Shown: positions 25,599 to 35,915 of the stretch, in pieces
How positions within the stretch are numbered: position 1 is the first letter of the stretch
Layout of the letters: every line of letters begins with the position of its first letter
Position numbers and translations under genes: made by a program
Origin: Deltaproteobacteria bacterium
GTDB taxonomy: Bacteria; Myxococcota_A; UBA9160; SZUA-336
Assembly: GCA_016875225.1 (NCBI GenBank)
Contig: VGRW01000018.1
Span: 1-56,273, forward strand
Direction: 5' to 3'
Length of the DNA stretch: 56,273 nt
Notes under the pieces: model-generated
Seen by the model: only the letters and a program-made list of their open reading frames with translations
What the model was told of the DNA's origin: nothing
Database searches by the model: none

Positions 25599-27522
25599 GC
25601 GTTCTGATCTCCTCCTGGATGTTCATCTGGAACCTCTCGAATGGTAGAACGGACTGGCCCGCGACGTGTCTTCGGCGCACGCTCACCGCCTGGGCCTCCT
25701 GCTCGCGCTCGCCGACCACGAGCACGTAGGGGACCTTCTGCGTCTCCGCCGCGCGCACGCGGTAGTTCAGGGTCTCGTTTCGCAGGTCGGCCGAGGCACG
25801 CACGCCGGTCTGGCCGAGCCGGCCGACCAGGTCGCTCGCGTACGCGGTCTGCCGGTCGCTGACCGGAAGCACCGCGACCTGGACCGGCGCCAGGAAGAGC
25901 GGGAAGTCACCGCCCGTGTGCTCGACGTAGATCGCGATGAAGCGCTCGAGCGACCCGAGCACCGCTCGGTGCAGCATCGCCGGCTCGTGCTCCTGGCCGT
26001 CCGCGCCGATGAAGCGCAGGCCGAAGCGGCCCGGCATCGCCATGTCGACCTGGATCGTCGAGAGCTGCCAGGCGCGGCCGAGCGCGTCCTTGAAGTGGCA
26101 CTCGATCTTGGGCGCGTAGAAGGCGCCCTCGCGCGGCTTGATTCCGCACTCGAATCCGTTGCGCTCCACGGCCTCGATCAGGAGTCTCTCGGCTCGCTCC
26201 CAGTCCTCGGGCCGGCCGATGTACTTGTCGGGCCGTGTCGAGACGTAGATCTGCGCGCCCGACAGGCCCAGGTCGCGCCAGGCCTCGGCGGTCATCGCCA
26301 TGAAAGCGTCGATCTCGCGGCCGACGTCCTCCTGGGCGCAGAAGATGTGCGCGTCGTCCTGCGCCATCGAGCGCACGCGGTGCAGTCCGTGCAGCGAGCC
26401 GGTGCGCTCGTTGCGGTGCAGGCGCGAGAACTCGGCGATCCGCAGCGGCAGCTCGCGGTACGAGCGCTTCTTCCAGCGGAACACCAGACAGTGTCCGGGG
26501 CAGTTCATCGGCTTGATGCCGAGCTCCTCGCCCTCCTCGGAGCCGGGGAAGAGGAAGAAGTCGTCGTGGAAGTTCTGGTAGTGCCCGGAGGTCTTGTAGA
26601 GCTCCGCCGAGAAGACCTGCGGGCACATGACCTCGTCGTAGCCGTGCTTCCGGTAGAGCTCGCGGATGTAGTCGACGAGGCCGTTGTACAGGGTCAGGCC
26701 CTTGGGCAGGTAGAACGGCGAGCCCTGCGCCCACTCGTGGAACTGGAACAGCTCGAGGTCGTGACCGACCTTGCGGTGGTCGCGCTCGCGCGCGGCGTCG
26801 AGTCGGGCCAGGTACTCGCCGAGCTCCTTCTCGTCCTTGAACGCGATTCCGTAGACGCGCTGGAGCATCTTGTTCTGCTCGTCACCGCGCCAGTAGGAGC
26901 CCGCGAGCTCGGTCAGGCGCCATGCGCCGATCTGCCCCGCTCGCTGCACGTGGGGGCCGCGGCAGAGATCCACGAAGCCGGCGTGCCGGAAGATCGTGAT
27001 GTCCTGACCGGCGGGGATGTCGTCGAGGCGCGACACCTTCAGCGTCTCGCCCAGCTCCTCGAAGATCCGCTTCGCCTCGGCGCGCTCGACCACGATCCGC
27101 TCGAAGGCGGCGTCCTCCGCGACGATCGCTCGCATCTCGGCCTCGATCTTCGGCAGCTCGTCGGGCGTGATGCGCACCGGCAGATCGAAGTCGTACTGGA
27201 ACTTCTCGGTGTGGTCGCTCCGCCCGACATCGATCTGTGTCGTCGGCCAGAGCCGCTTCACCGCGTCGGCCATCACGTGCTCGGCCGAGTGCCGGATCAC
27301 CTGGCCGCCCTCCGGATCGCGCGCGGTGATGATGCGAATCCGGCCGCCGCTCGCGGGAAGCGGCGCGCGCAGATCGATCAGCTCGCCCCCGATCTCCCCG
27401 GCGAGCGCCGCCTTCGCCAGGCCTGCGCCGATGCGGCGCGCGACGTCGAGCGCAGTGCTCCCGCCGGGCACGCTCATACGTGTGCCATCCGGCAGCTCGA
27501 GTTCCACAATAGCGCCGCTCAT
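25585..27522 (-). CDS. thrS: Threonyl-tRNA synthetase
   Basis: 645 residues, standard length. An N-terminal TGS domain (1-65), the editing domain with HSAEHVMADAV and FVDLCRGPHV (the zinc-type His/Cys residues), the class II core with EVMCPQVF, MNCPGHCLVF and HRAVLGSLERF, and a C-terminal anticodon-binding domain (VAVLPVSDRQTAYA...YVLVVGEREQEAQAVSVRRR). It is 34 bp after tRNA-Val and overlaps infC by 14 bp, starting the translation operon. Confidence 0.98.
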   Translation of the reverse strand: MSGAIVELELPDGTRMSVPGGSTALDVARRIGAGLAKAALAGEIGGELIDLRAPLPASGGRIRIITARDPEGGQVIRHSAEHVMADAVKRLWPTTQIDVGRSDHTEKFQYDFDLPVRITPDELPKIEAEMRAIVAEDAAFERIVVERAEAKRIFEELGETLKVSRLDDIPAGQDITIFRHAGFVDLCRGPHVQRAGQIGAWRLTELAGSYWRGDEQNKMLQRVYGIAFKDEKELGEYLARLDAARERDHRKVGHDLELFQFHEWAQGSPFYLPKGLTLYNGLVDYIRELYRKHGYDEVMCPQVFSAELYKTSGHYQNFHDDFFLFPGSEEGEELGIKPMNCPGHCLVFRWKKRSYRELPLRIAEFSRLHRNERTGSLHGLHRVRSMAQDDAHIFCAQEDVGREIDAFMAMTAEAWRDLGLSGAQIYVSTRPDKYIGRPEDWERAERLLIEAVERNGFECGIKPREGAFYAPKIECHFKDALGRAWQLSTIQVDMAMPGRFGLRFIGADGQEHEPAMLHRAVLGSLERFIAIYVEHTGGDFPLFLAPVQVAVLPVSDRQTAYASDLVGRLGQTGVRASADLRNETLNYRVRAAETQKVPYVLVVGEREQEAQAVSVRRRHVAGQSVLPFERFQMNIQEEIRTRGIS

Positions 27523-27556
27523 GTGTCGATCGTCCGTGGGGCAGAGTCGCGCATCT

Positions 27557-27631
<75 letters not shown>

Positions 27632-27647
27632 CTAAACCAGCGATCTT

Positions 27648-27674
27648 GGTATCAATTCCGCTCTGGGGCGTCAA
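27648..27674 (-). promoter_or_regulatory. Weak candidate promoter for tRNA-Val/thrS
   Basis: Reading the minus strand, TTGACG (27669-27674) is followed after a short 15-nt spacer by GATACC (27648-27653). The -35 is good (5/6), but the -10 and spacer are poor. The position fits a start about 10 nt before the tRNA. Confidence 0.3.
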
Positions 27675-28866
27675 TTTTCGCGCGCTCCGGCGCGAGCGGT
27701 TCCGCTGCGCCGGGGGCGACCTCGACTCGGAGCCGCGCCCGGCCGGCCCCCGCTTCCACCGGAACCAGCGCAAAGCCCTCGAAGTGCACGCTTGCGAGCC
27801 GCTCGAGCAGCGCCCCCGCGGACAGCGAGGAGACGACCTGAAGCGAGGCCCCGCCCGGCTGGAGCGACCGGATCTCGGCGCTTCGCGCGGCGAGCGTACC
27901 GACCAGGGCGCGCTGCACGGACTGCACCTGGGCCAGACCCGAGACTGCCTCGAGCTCGATCTCGACCGGTCGCTCCCCGGGGGTCTGGGCCAGCCAGTTG
28001 CGCTCGAGCTGGAGTCCCAGGTTCGCGGCGAGCTGCGGCTCGAGCGCCGCGAGCGCCCGGGCGATCGCCTCGCCGCGCTCGGCGTGGTAGCCGGCGGCTT
28101 CGAAGCGCGCGATCGCGAGCTCGCTGCCGTCGTCGGAGCGGAGCGCGCGCGCGCGGACCTCGGCGACCCCTCCACCCGCGCCCTCCGCCTGCAGATTCGG
28201 CCGCCAGTCGACCTCGAGATCGAGTCCGACGTCGGCTCCGACCCCGCGCGCGAGCTCGAGGGCGCTGCGCGGTGCGCCCCCCTCGTCCGGCCGCAGGGCC
28301 GCCTCGATCAGGACGAACTCCTGCTGCTCCAGCTTGCCGCGCAGGCTCCGGGCGAGCTGAGAGAGCGCGCCCAGCGGCGGCGCCGACGCGAGCTCTCCCA
28401 CCGGGCGCACCCGCAGCGCCAGGGACGGCCGCTCGCCTGCCTCGCGCAGGAATCCGCCTCGCACCAGGAAGCTGCGCAGCTGGACGGCGTCGACGCGCGC
28501 GGTGACGGGCAGCACCCATTCCTGCACCGCCGGATCGAGCGCCGAGCTCCGGCGGGACAGCGCTCCGTCCACGCGGTAGGTCAGCACGAAGCTCTGCGCG
28601 ACCGGCTCGAGCCCGACGCGCAGCCGCTCGGCATCCTGTTCGAAGCGCTCGGCCGGCAGCAGCGCGCGCGCGACCTGGAACACCGCCGCGATCAGGGCCG
28701 CACGGAAGGCGGCGTCGCGTGGCGGCGCCTCCGACGGGCCGCCCACCGCCACGACCCCCTCGCTCGTCACCGTCATCGGCTCGAGCGCACGAGCGGGCGC
28801 AGATGCAAGGAGCAGCAGCGCGGCCGCGCCGAGCGCGGCGAGAAGCGATTTCAGGCGACGCGGCAT
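27652..28866 (-). CDS. Secreted FlgT-like protein, function unknown
   Basis: 404 residues with a signal peptide (LLAALGAAALLLLASAPARA). The segment TVTSEGVVAVGG...RDAAFRAALIAAVFQVARALL, then ALDPAVQEWVLPVTARVDAVQLRSFLVRGGF, resembles the N-terminal layout of FlgT-type and LPP20-type envelope proteins, where a short strand precedes an Ala-rich helix. The rest contains two or three alpha/beta modules of alternating strands and helices (GAALRPDEGG..., LGLQLERNWLAQTPGERPVEIEL). No other flagellar gene is present, so the flagellar role is doubtful. It overlaps the dnaE end by 16 bp. Confidence 0.72.
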   Translation of the reverse strand: MPRRLKSLLAALGAAALLLLASAPARALEPMTVTSEGVVAVGGPSEAPPRDAAFRAALIAAVFQVARALLPAERFEQDAERLRVGLEPVAQSFVLTYRVDGALSRRSSALDPAVQEWVLPVTARVDAVQLRSFLVRGGFLREAGERPSLALRVRPVGELASAPPLGALSQLARSLRGKLEQQEFVLIEAALRPDEGGAPRSALELARGVGADVGLDLEVDWRPNLQAEGAGGGVAEVRARALRSDDGSELAIARFEAAGYHAERGEAIARALAALEPQLAANLGLQLERNWLAQTPGERPVEIELEAVSGLAQVQSVQRALVGTLAARSAEIRSLQPGGASLQVVSSLSAGALLERLASVHFEGFALVPVEAGAGRARLRVEVAPGAAEPLAPERAKIDAPERN

Positions 28867-31800
28867 CGCGCGGCTCCCGTGCCGAGGATCTGATCGAGGT
28901 CCTGCACCAGCTCCTGCGTCACCCGGACCTTGTGGCTCGGCAGCTCGAAGACGGCCTCGGCGCCGCTCTCCAGCCGCAGCTCGAGCTGCACCGGCACCGG
29001 CCCCGGAACCAGATCGAGCACGCGGCGCAGGCTCGCGAGCCGTTCCCCACCGGCGTCGCACGCGGCGACCACGATCGAGAGGCGGCTGGTCCGCCGCGTC
29101 CACGCGTCCAGCAGAGGCATGATCTCGTCGGCGTGGAGCTCGGGGCGGGTCGGCTCGCCCGCGACGTTGCCCTTGATCAGGACCGGGCTCTCCGACTGGA
29201 GCAGCGCCGAGAACTTCGCATAGGTCTTGGGAAAGAAGACGATGTCGATCGATCCGCCGAGATCCTCGAGGCTGGCCCGCGCCATCAGATCGCCCTTCTT
29301 CGTGTTCTGCACCCGCAAGCCCGAGAGCAGCCCGCCCACCCAGACGTCGCGGCGGCGGCCCGAATCGACGGGGATCTGGTCGAGTCGGAAGCTGGTGAAG
29401 AGCTCGAGCGTCCGGGCGTGCTCGCGCAGCGGATGCCCGGTGACGTAGAAGCCGAGCAGCTCCTTCTCGCCCGCGAGCCGCTGCTCCTCCGGCCACTCCT
29501 CGACCTCGGCGAGCGCCGGCGCCGCGGTCGGAGCCTCGACACCGAAGAGTGACTCCTGACCGAGGAGTCGGTCACGCTGCTCGCGCTGCGCGCGCTCGAT
29601 CGCCGCGGGCACCGCGGCGAAGAGCGACGCCCGCGTCGCCTTGGTGAAGTCGAATGCGCCCGCGCGGATCAGGCTCTCGATCACGCGGCGGTTGACGCGC
29701 TTCGCATCGATCCGGCCGGTGAAGTCGTACAGGCTCTCGAACGGGCCGCCCGCACGGCGCGTCTCGAGAATCGCCTCGATCGCGGCCTCGCCCACGTTCT
29801 TCACGCCGGAGAAGCCGAATCGGATCCCCTCGGGAACCACCGCGAAATCGCGCTCCGAGGAGTTCAGCTCCGGCGCGAGCCCCTCGATGCCGCGGTCGCG
29901 CGCGTGCTGGATGTAGGGACCGAGCTTGTCGTGGTTGCCCGACTCCATCGTGAGCAGCGCGGCCAGGAACTCGCGCGGGTGGTTCGCCTTCAGGTAGGCG
30001 GTCTGGTAGGTGATCAGCGCGTAGGCGGTCGAGTGCGCCTTCGGGAACGCGTAGCCGGCGAACTTCTCGATCATCTCGAAGAGCGCCTCGGCGCGCCGCT
30101 GCTCGACGCCGTTCGCGAGCGCCCCGGAGACGAAGCGCGCGCGCTGCTTCTCCATCTCCTCGGGCTTCTTCTTGCCCATCGCGCGGCGCAGGAAGTCCGC
30201 CTCGCCGAGCGAGTAGCCGGAGACGCGGTTCGCGATCTGCAGGACCTGATCCTGGTAGACGATCACGCCGAGCGTCTCGGAGGTGACCTCCTCGAAGGCG
30301 GGCAGGAAGTACTCGACGCTGGCCAGGCCGAGCTTCCGGTCTACGTACTCCTGTGTCGCGCCCGACTCGAGCGGACCGGTGCGGTAGAGCGCGATCAGCG
30401 GAATGATCTCGCGGAAGACCTTGGGCCTGAGCTTCATCACGAGCTCGGTCATGCCCGCGGACTCCATCTGGAACACGCCCTCGGTGTCGCCGCGCGAGAG
30501 CAGCTCGTAGGTGCGCGTGTCGTCCATCGGAATCGCCGCGACCGAGAACGACGGGAGCCCGCTGTTTCGCACCAGCCGCTCCGCGTCCGCGATGATCGTG
30601 AGCGTGCGCAGGCCGAGGAAGTCGAACTTCACCAGCCCCACCCGCTCGACCATGTTCATGTCGTACTGGGTGACGATCTCGCCCGATTTCGGATCGCGGT
30701 ACAGCGGCACCAGGTCGATCAGGGGCTGGTTCCCGATCACGACCCCGGCCGCGTGCGTGGAGGCGTGCCGCGTCAGCCCTTCGAGCGCGAGCGCCGTGTC
30801 GAGCAGGCGCTTCACCTGCGGATCCTCGGCCGCCTTCGCGCGAAGCTCGGGCGACTGGTCGATCGCCTCCTGCAACGTGATGCCGAGGATCTCGGGCACG
30901 AGCTTGGCGATCCGGTCCACGTCGCCGAACGCGAGGCCGAAGGCGCGCCCCACGTCGCGGATCACCGCTCGGGCCTGGAGCTTCCCGAACGTGATGATCT
31001 GCGCGACGCGCTTCTGGTCGAGGGTCTCGCCGTCGTACTTCCTGCGCACGTACTCGATCACCGAGTCGCGGCCGCGCATGCAGAAGTCGACGTCGATGTC
31101 GGGCATCGAGATGCGCTCGGGGTTGAGGAAGCGCTCGAACAGGATGTCGTACTCGATCGGATCGACGCCGGTGATTCCGAGCGAGAACGTGACCAGGCTG
31201 CCGGCCGAGGAGCCGCGGCCCGGCCCGACCGGGATCGACTGCTCGCGCGCGCGGCCGATGAAGTCGGCGACGATCAGGAAGTAACCCTCGAATCCCATCT
31301 TGCAGATGACGTCGAGCTCCATCTGCAGCCGTTCGCCGTAGCGAGTCTGCGTCTCTCGGAGCGGCTCGTCGGGGTCGAGCCCGAGCCGCCAGCGCAGCCC
31401 CGCCCAGGCCTGCTCGCGCAGCACGGCCTCGCGGGTGGTGTGCGAGGGCACCTGGAACTGGGGCATCTGGTAGACGCCGGTCTCGATTTCGAGCGTACAG
31501 CGCTCGGCGATCTCGACGGTGTTCGACAGCGCCTGCGGAAGATCGTGGAAGACCTCGGCCATCTCCGCTGCGGACTTCACGTAGAAGCCCGAGCCGTCGA
31601 AGCGGAAGCGGTTGGGGTCGTCCAGCGTCGTTCCGGTGCCAACGCAGAGCAGGGCCTCGTGCGGGCCGTGATCGTGGGCGTGCAGGTAGTGCGCGTCGTT
31701 GGTCGCGAGCAGCGGGAGCGAGAGCTCGCGCGCGATCGCGATCAGCTCGGTGTTCACTCGATCCTGCAGCGGGATCCCGTGGCGCTGGATCTCGACGTAG

Positions 31801-32333
31801 AAGCGCCCGGGAAAGATCCGCGCGAACTCCTCCGCGAGCTCCCAGGCGCGCCGCGTCTCGCCCGCGCCGAGCGCGCGGTTGATCATCGACGACAAGCACC
31901 CGGAAGTCGCGATCAGCCCCTCGCTGTGCGCGCGCAGCAGCTCGAGATCGATGCGCGGCTTGTAATAGAAGCCCTCCAGGTAACCGCGCGAGACCAGGTG
32001 GATCAGGTTCCTGTAGCCCTCGCGGTTCTGCGCGATCAGCAGCAGGTGGTTGATCGCGTCGAAGCCGGATTTGTCCTGTGCGCGCTTCTCTTTCTCGAAG
32101 CGCGAACCGGTCGCGATGTAGGTCTCGCAGCCGATGATCGGCTTCACGCCCTGCGCGCGCGCCTTCTCGTGGAATTCGGCGGCGCCGAACAGGTTGCCGT
32201 GATCGCTCATGCCGACCGCGCGCTGGCCGAGCGCCTTCACCTGCTCGAAGAGCGGTGCGAGCTTGATCGCACCGTCGAGGAGCGAGTACTGCGTGTGCAG
32301 GTGAAGATGCGCGAAGCCGTCCTTCGCGATCAT
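28851..32333 (-). CDS. dnaE: DNA polymerase III alpha subunit
   Basis: 1160 residues, the usual DnaE1 length; the replicative polymerase catalytic subunit. An N-terminal PHP domain starts FAHLHLHTQYSLLDGAIKLA and keeps metal-type histidines (HLHLH, MSDHGN), unlike the degenerate E. coli version. The polymerase core has GRGSSAGSLV and MPDIDVDFCMRGRDSVIEYV near residue 410 with the paired catalytic Asp, and the third near the HATHAAGVVI region. The C-terminal part has the tandem HhH and OB-fold region. No separate proofreading exonuclease gene is in the window. Confidence 0.97.
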   Translation of the reverse strand: MIAKDGFAHLHLHTQYSLLDGAIKLAPLFEQVKALGQRAVGMSDHGNLFGAAEFHEKARAQGVKPIIGCETYIATGSRFEKEKRAQDKSGFDAINHLLLIAQNREGYRNLIHLVSRGYLEGFYYKPRIDLELLRAHSEGLIATSGCLSSMINRALGAGETRRAWELAEEFARIFPGRFYVEIQRHGIPLQDRVNTELIAIARELSLPLLATNDAHYLHAHDHGPHEALLCVGTGTTLDDPNRFRFDGSGFYVKSAAEMAEVFHDLPQALSNTVEIAERCTLEIETGVYQMPQFQVPSHTTREAVLREQAWAGLRWRLGLDPDEPLRETQTRYGERLQMELDVICKMGFEGYFLIVADFIGRAREQSIPVGPGRGSSAGSLVTFSLGITGVDPIEYDILFERFLNPERISMPDIDVDFCMRGRDSVIEYVRRKYDGETLDQKRVAQIITFGKLQARAVIRDVGRAFGLAFGDVDRIAKLVPEILGITLQEAIDQSPELRAKAAEDPQVKRLLDTALALEGLTRHASTHAAGVVIGNQPLIDLVPLYRDPKSGEIVTQYDMNMVERVGLVKFDFLGLRTLTIIADAERLVRNSGLPSFSVAAIPMDDTRTYELLSRGDTEGVFQMESAGMTELVMKLRPKVFREIIPLIALYRTGPLESGATQEYVDRKLGLASVEYFLPAFEEVTSETLGVIVYQDQVLQIANRVSGYSLGEADFLRRAMGKKKPEEMEKQRARFVSGALANGVEQRRAEALFEMIEKFAGYAFPKAHSTAYALITYQTAYLKANHPREFLAALLTMESGNHDKLGPYIQHARDRGIEGLAPELNSSERDFAVVPEGIRFGFSGVKNVGEAAIEAILETRRAGGPFESLYDFTGRIDAKRVNRRVIESLIRAGAFDFTKATRASLFAAVPAAIERAQREQRDRLLGQESLFGVEAPTAAPALAEVEEWPEEQRLAGEKELLGFYVTGHPLREHARTLELFTSFRLDQIPVDSGRRRDVWVGGLLSGLRVQNTKKGDLMARASLEDLGGSIDIVFFPKTYAKFSALLQSESPVLIKGNVAGEPTRPELHADEIMPLLDAWTRRTSRLSIVVAACDAGGERLASLRRVLDLVPGPVPVQLELRLESGAEAVFELPSHKVRVTQELVQDLDQILGTGAARCRVA

Positions 32334-32372
32334 CCTAAAGCGCGGCCCGAGCGCTCCAAGCTGCGGCCCCCC

Positions 32373-33938
32373 TCACTCCCATTCGATTGTAGCAGGGGGC
32401 TTGCTCGAGATGTCGTAGACGACGCGGTTGATTCCCGAGACCTCGTTTGTGATCCGGCTCGAGATCCGGCCGAGGAGTTCATGCGGCATGTGCGCCCAGT
32501 CCGCCGTCATCGCGTCGCGCGAGGTCACGCAGCGCACCGCGATCGCGTGATCGTACGTGCGGCCGTCGCCCATGACACCGACCGAGCGGATCGGCAGGAA
32601 CACCGCGAACGCCTGCCAGAGCTTGTCGTACCAGCCTGCCTCCCGGATCTCGTCGGTCACGATCCGGTCGGCGGCGCGCAACATGGCGAGTCGCTCGCGC
32701 GTGACTTCGCCAAGCACGCGGATCGCGAGCCCGGGACCCGGAAACGGATGTCGGTGCGAGAGCGCGCGCGGCACGCCGAGGCGGTCGCCCACCTCGCGGA
32801 CCTCGTCCTTGAAGAGCTCGCGAAGCGGCTCGACCACCTCGAGCTTCATCCGCTCCGGCAGCCCACCGACGTTGTGGTGGGTCTTGATCGTCGCCGAGGG
32901 GCCGAACACCGAGACGGACTCGATCACGTCGGGGTAGAGCGTGCCCTGGGCCAGAAAGTGCGCGTCGGGGATGGAGCTCGCGGCGCGCTCGAACGCGGCC
33001 ACGAAGGTGTGACCGATCACGACGCGCTTCTTCTCGGGATCTTCGATCCCACGCAGGTTGCGCAGGAACCGCTCGGTCTCGTCCAGCGTGACCAGCGGGA
33101 TCCCGAGCTCGCCAACGAACGATCGCTCGACCTCTTCTCGCTCGCCGGCCCGGAGCAGGCCGTTGTCGACGAAGATGCAGTGCAGGCGCTCGCCGATCGC
33201 GCGATGGAGCAGCACCGCCACCACGGTGGAGTCGACCCCGCCGGAGACTCCGCAGACCACGCTGCGCTCGCCGATCCGCTGCCGCAGGCTCGCGATCTGG
33301 GAGCTTATGAACTCGTCCATGGTCCAGCTGCCGTGGAGGCCCGCGACGTGCAGCAGGAAGTTCTCGAGCAGACGCGCTCCGAACTCGGTGTGCGCGACTT
33401 CCGGATGGAACTGGATGCCCCAGAGCCCGCGCTTCGGATCGCGCACCGCCGCGAACGGGCAGCTCGCAGACGTCGCGATCACCTCGAAGCCGGGCGCAAG
33501 CTTCGCGATCAGATCTCCGTGGCTCATCCAGACCGTGCTCGAGCGTGGCACGCCGTCGAGCAGCGGATCGGCCAGATCCGAACGCACGAGCTCCGCGCGG
33601 CCGTACTCGCGGCCTGCCTCGTGGCGGGACGCCGGCTCGACGCGACCTCCGAGCGCCTGCATCAGCAGCTGCAGCCCGTAGCAGATGCCGAGCACCGGCA
33701 CGCCGAGCTCGAGAAGTGCGGCGTTGAGCTTCGGCGCGTCGGCCGCGAAGACGCTCGCCGGCCCGCCCGACAGCACGACCGCCTTCGGCGCCAGCGCACG
33801 CACACGCTCGATCTCGACCCAGGGCGGCACGATCTCGCAGTAGACGTGGAATTCGCGAATCCGGCGCGCGATCAGCTGCGTGAACTGCGAGCCGTAGTCG
33901 ACGACGACCACGGTCTCCGAATGCGCCGCGGACGTCAC
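32373..33938 (-). CDS. guaA: GMP synthase (glutamine-hydrolysing)
   Basis: 521 residues, the standard length. It converts XMP to GMP. The class I amidotransferase domain has nucleophile Cys86 in GICYGLQLL and His178/Glu180 in [12 protein letters not shown]; the ATP-pyrophosphatase P-loop is SGGVDST at 232-238; the C-terminal dimerisation domain ends KPPATIEWE as usual. The GTG start overlaps the guaB stop by 4 bp (GTGA), so guaB and guaA form a coupled operon. Confidence 0.97.
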   Translation of the reverse strand: MTSAAHSETVVVVDYGSQFTQLIARRIREFHVYCEIVPPWVEIERVRALAPKAVVLSGGPASVFAADAPKLNAALLELGVPVLGICYGLQLLMQALGGRVEPASRHEAGREYGRAELVRSDLADPLLDGVPRSSTVWMSHGDLIAKLAPGFEVIATSASCPFAAVRDPKRGLWGIQFHPEVAHTEFGARLLENFLLHVAGLHGSWTMDEFISSQIASLRQRIGERSVVCGVSGGVDSTVVAVLLHRAIGERLHCIFVDNGLLRAGEREEVERSFVGELGIPLVTLDETERFLRNLRGIEDPEKKRVVIGHTFVAAFERAASSIPDAHFLAQGTLYPDVIESVSVFGPSATIKTHHNVGGLPERMKLEVVEPLRELFKDEVREVGDRLGVPRALSHRHPFPGPGLAIRVLGEVTRERLAMLRAADRIVTDEIREAGWYDKLWQAFAVFLPIRSVGVMGDGRTYDHAIAVRCVTSRDAMTADWAHMPHELLGRISSRITNEVSGINRVVYDISSKPPATIEWE

Positions 33939-35422
33939 TTGCTCTCGAGCCAGTAGTTCGGCGGCTCCTCGGTGATGATCACGTCGTGCGGGTGCGACTC
34001 GCGCAGACCCGCGGCGCTGATCCGCACGAACTCGGCCCGCGCGCGAAGCGCCGCTAGGTCGGGCGCGCCGATCAGCCCCATTCCCGAGCGCACGCCCCCG
34101 AGCAGCTGGTACAGGCTGTTCGAGAGCGGCCCTCGGTGCGGCACGCGGCCCTCGACGCCTTCCGGCACGAGCTTCGACGGCGCTCGCACCTCCGTCTGGA
34201 AGTAGCGATCGCGTGAGCCGTCGCGCATCGCCGAGAGCGACCCCATCGCGCGATAGACCTTGTAGGAGCGGCCCTGATGCAGGACCAGATCGCCCGGGCT
34301 CTCGTCCGTGCCGGCGAAGAGCGAGCCGATCATCATCGTGTCCGCGCCCGCCGCCAGGCCCTTCACGATGTCGCCGGAGTACTTCACGCCGCCGTCGGCG
34401 ATCAGCGGAATTCCATGCCGGCGGCAGACCTCCGCGGCGTCCATGATCGCGGTGAGCTGCGGAACTCCGACGCCCGCGATGATGCGCGTGGTGCAAATCG
34501 ATGCGGGCCCCACGCCGCAGCGCACCGCCGACACGTGCGCCTTGATCAGCGCCTCGGCGCCCTCGGCGGTCGCAACGTTTCCGCCCACGATCTCGACGTC
34601 CGGGAACGCCGCGTGCATCTCGGCGATCGCGTTCAGCACCGCTTCCGCATGGCCGTGCGAGCTGTCGACGAGTAGCAGGTCGGCGCCGGCGCGGATCAGC
34701 GCGTCCGCGCGCTCGAGCGCGTCCTTGGTCACGCCCACCGCTGCACCGACGCGAAGGCGGCCGAGGCCATCCTTGTTGGCGTTCGGATAGAGCTGCTGCT
34801 TCTCGATGTCCTTGATCGTGATCAGCCCGCGCAGATTGCCGTTGTCGTCGATGACGAGCAGCTTCTCGATGCGGTTCTGGTGGAGCAGCTCCTTGGCCTT
34901 CTCCATCGAGACGCCGACACGAACGGTGATCAGGCCCTCGGAGGTCATCACCGTCGAGACGGGAACGTCGAGCCGGCGCACGAACCGCAGGTCGCGATTC
35001 GTCACGATCCCGACCAGCTTCTCGCCGCGCACGACGGGCAGACCCGAGATGCGGTGCTCGCGCATGATGTCGAGCGCGTCCTGGATCGGCTGGTCCGGGC
35101 CGAGCGTGAACGGGTCGACGATCATCCCCGACTCGAAGCGCTTGACTTTGGCGACCTCGGCGGCCTGCGCCTCGATCGAGAGATTCTTGTGCACGAAGCC
35201 GATGCCGCCCTCTTGCGCCATGCAGATCGCGGTTCGGTGCTCCGTCACCGTGTCCATCGGCGAAGCGACGAGCGGCATCTTCATGCGGATGCCCGGCGTG
35301 AGCTGCGCAGAGAGGTCTACGTCGGTGGGATGGACGGAGGAAGGACCGGGCACAAGGAGGACGTCGTCGAAGGTCAGGCCGTCCCGGATGACTGCGCGCC
35401 CGGAGGCGCTGGGCTCGTGCAA
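33935..35422 (-). CDS. guaB: Inosine-5'-monophosphate dehydrogenase
   Basis: 495 residues. It oxidises IMP to XMP, the committed step to GTP. TIM barrel with [13 protein letters not shown] at the N-terminus, two CBS domains ([20 protein letters not shown] and [20 protein letters not shown]) and the catalytic-cysteine loop [20 protein letters not shown]. The start is TTG with an AGGGGA ribosome site about 7 nt upstream. A strong promoter lies just upstream inside the end of the preceding gene. Confidence 0.97.
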   Translation of the reverse strand: MHEPSASGRAVIRDGLTFDDVLLVPGPSSVHPTDVDLSAQLTPGIRMKMPLVASPMDTVTEHRTAICMAQEGGIGFVHKNLSIEAQAAEVAKVKRFESGMIVDPFTLGPDQPIQDALDIMREHRISGLPVVRGEKLVGIVTNRDLRFVRRLDVPVSTVMTSEGLITVRVGVSMEKAKELLHQNRIEKLLVIDDNGNLRGLITIKDIEKQQLYPNANKDGLGRLRVGAAVGVTKDALERADALIRAGADLLLVDSSHGHAEAVLNAIAEMHAAFPDVEIVGGNVATAEGAEALIKAHVSAVRCGVGPASICTTRIIAGVGVPQLTAIMDAAEVCRRHGIPLIADGGVKYSGDIVKGLAAGADTMMIGSLFAGTDESPGDLVLHQGRSYKVYRAMGSLSAMRDGSRDRYFQTEVRAPSKLVPEGVEGRVPHRGPLSNSLYQLLGGVRSGMGLIGAPDLAALRARAEFVRISAAGLRESHPHDVIITEEPPNYWLESK

Positions 35423-35452
35423 CGCCGTTCCCCTGGCTGGAGTTGGTCGCGG

Positions 35453-35481
35453 ACTCTAGTCGGGTGGCTTCGGGGTGTCAA
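35453..35481 (-). promoter_or_regulatory. Sigma70 promoter of guaBA
   Basis: On the minus strand TTGACA (35476-35481, exact consensus), a 17-nt spacer, then TAGAGT (35453-35458, 4/6). The predicted start is about 25 nt before the guaB TTG. The -35 overlaps the stop of the cyclic-nucleotide-binding gene. Confidence 0.7.
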
Positions 35482-35915
35482 GAAATCGCGACGCTCGACG
35501 AGCGCGCATCGACGAGAACGCTGCGCACGAGTGAAGCGAAGCTGCGCAGGATCGCCTCCTCGAGCTGCAGCGCGAGCGCGGGCTGATCGAGTCGCAGCCG
35601 CGCATAGCTCTCGCGCGACAGGCAGAGCAGGCTCGACGGCGCCGCCGCGACCGCATCACACATGCGCAGGCCCGCGCTCACGAGGCAGAGCGCGCCGATC
35701 ACCTCGCCCTGGCCGAGCTCGCCGATCGGCTGACCCTCCGATCGGATCGAGACCACTCCATCGCTCACGAAGAGCAGCTCCTCCGCCTCGTCGGTGGCCC
35801 GGAACAGCGTCGATCCGGCCTCGACCTCGCGCGGCGCCAGGTACTCCTCGAGCATCCGGCGGTCGCCGGCCGTGAGCTCCGAAAGCAGCGGGTGACGATC
35901 CAGCGATTCACTCAC
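35478..35915 (-). CDS. Cyclic-nucleotide-binding-domain protein
   Basis: 145 residues, a single cNMP-binding fold without DNA-binding or other output domain: LLSELTAGDRRMLEEYLAPREVEAGS, then LLFVSDGVVSIRSEGQPIGELGQGEVIG. The phosphate-binding cassette reads GEVIGALCLVSAGLRMCDA: the Arg (R in LRMC) is present but the usual Glu is Ala, so cyclic-nucleotide binding may be weak or altered. The GTG start overlaps the upstream receiver/PATAN gene stop by 4 bp (GTGA), so it is the last gene of that signalling operon. Confidence 0.85.
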   Translation of the reverse strand: MSESLDRHPLLSELTAGDRRMLEEYLAPREVEAGSTLFRATDEAEELLFVSDGVVSIRSEGQPIGELGQGEVIGALCLVSAGLRMCDAVAAAPSSLLCLSRESYARLRLDQPALALQLEEAILRSFASLVRSVLVDARSSSVAIS

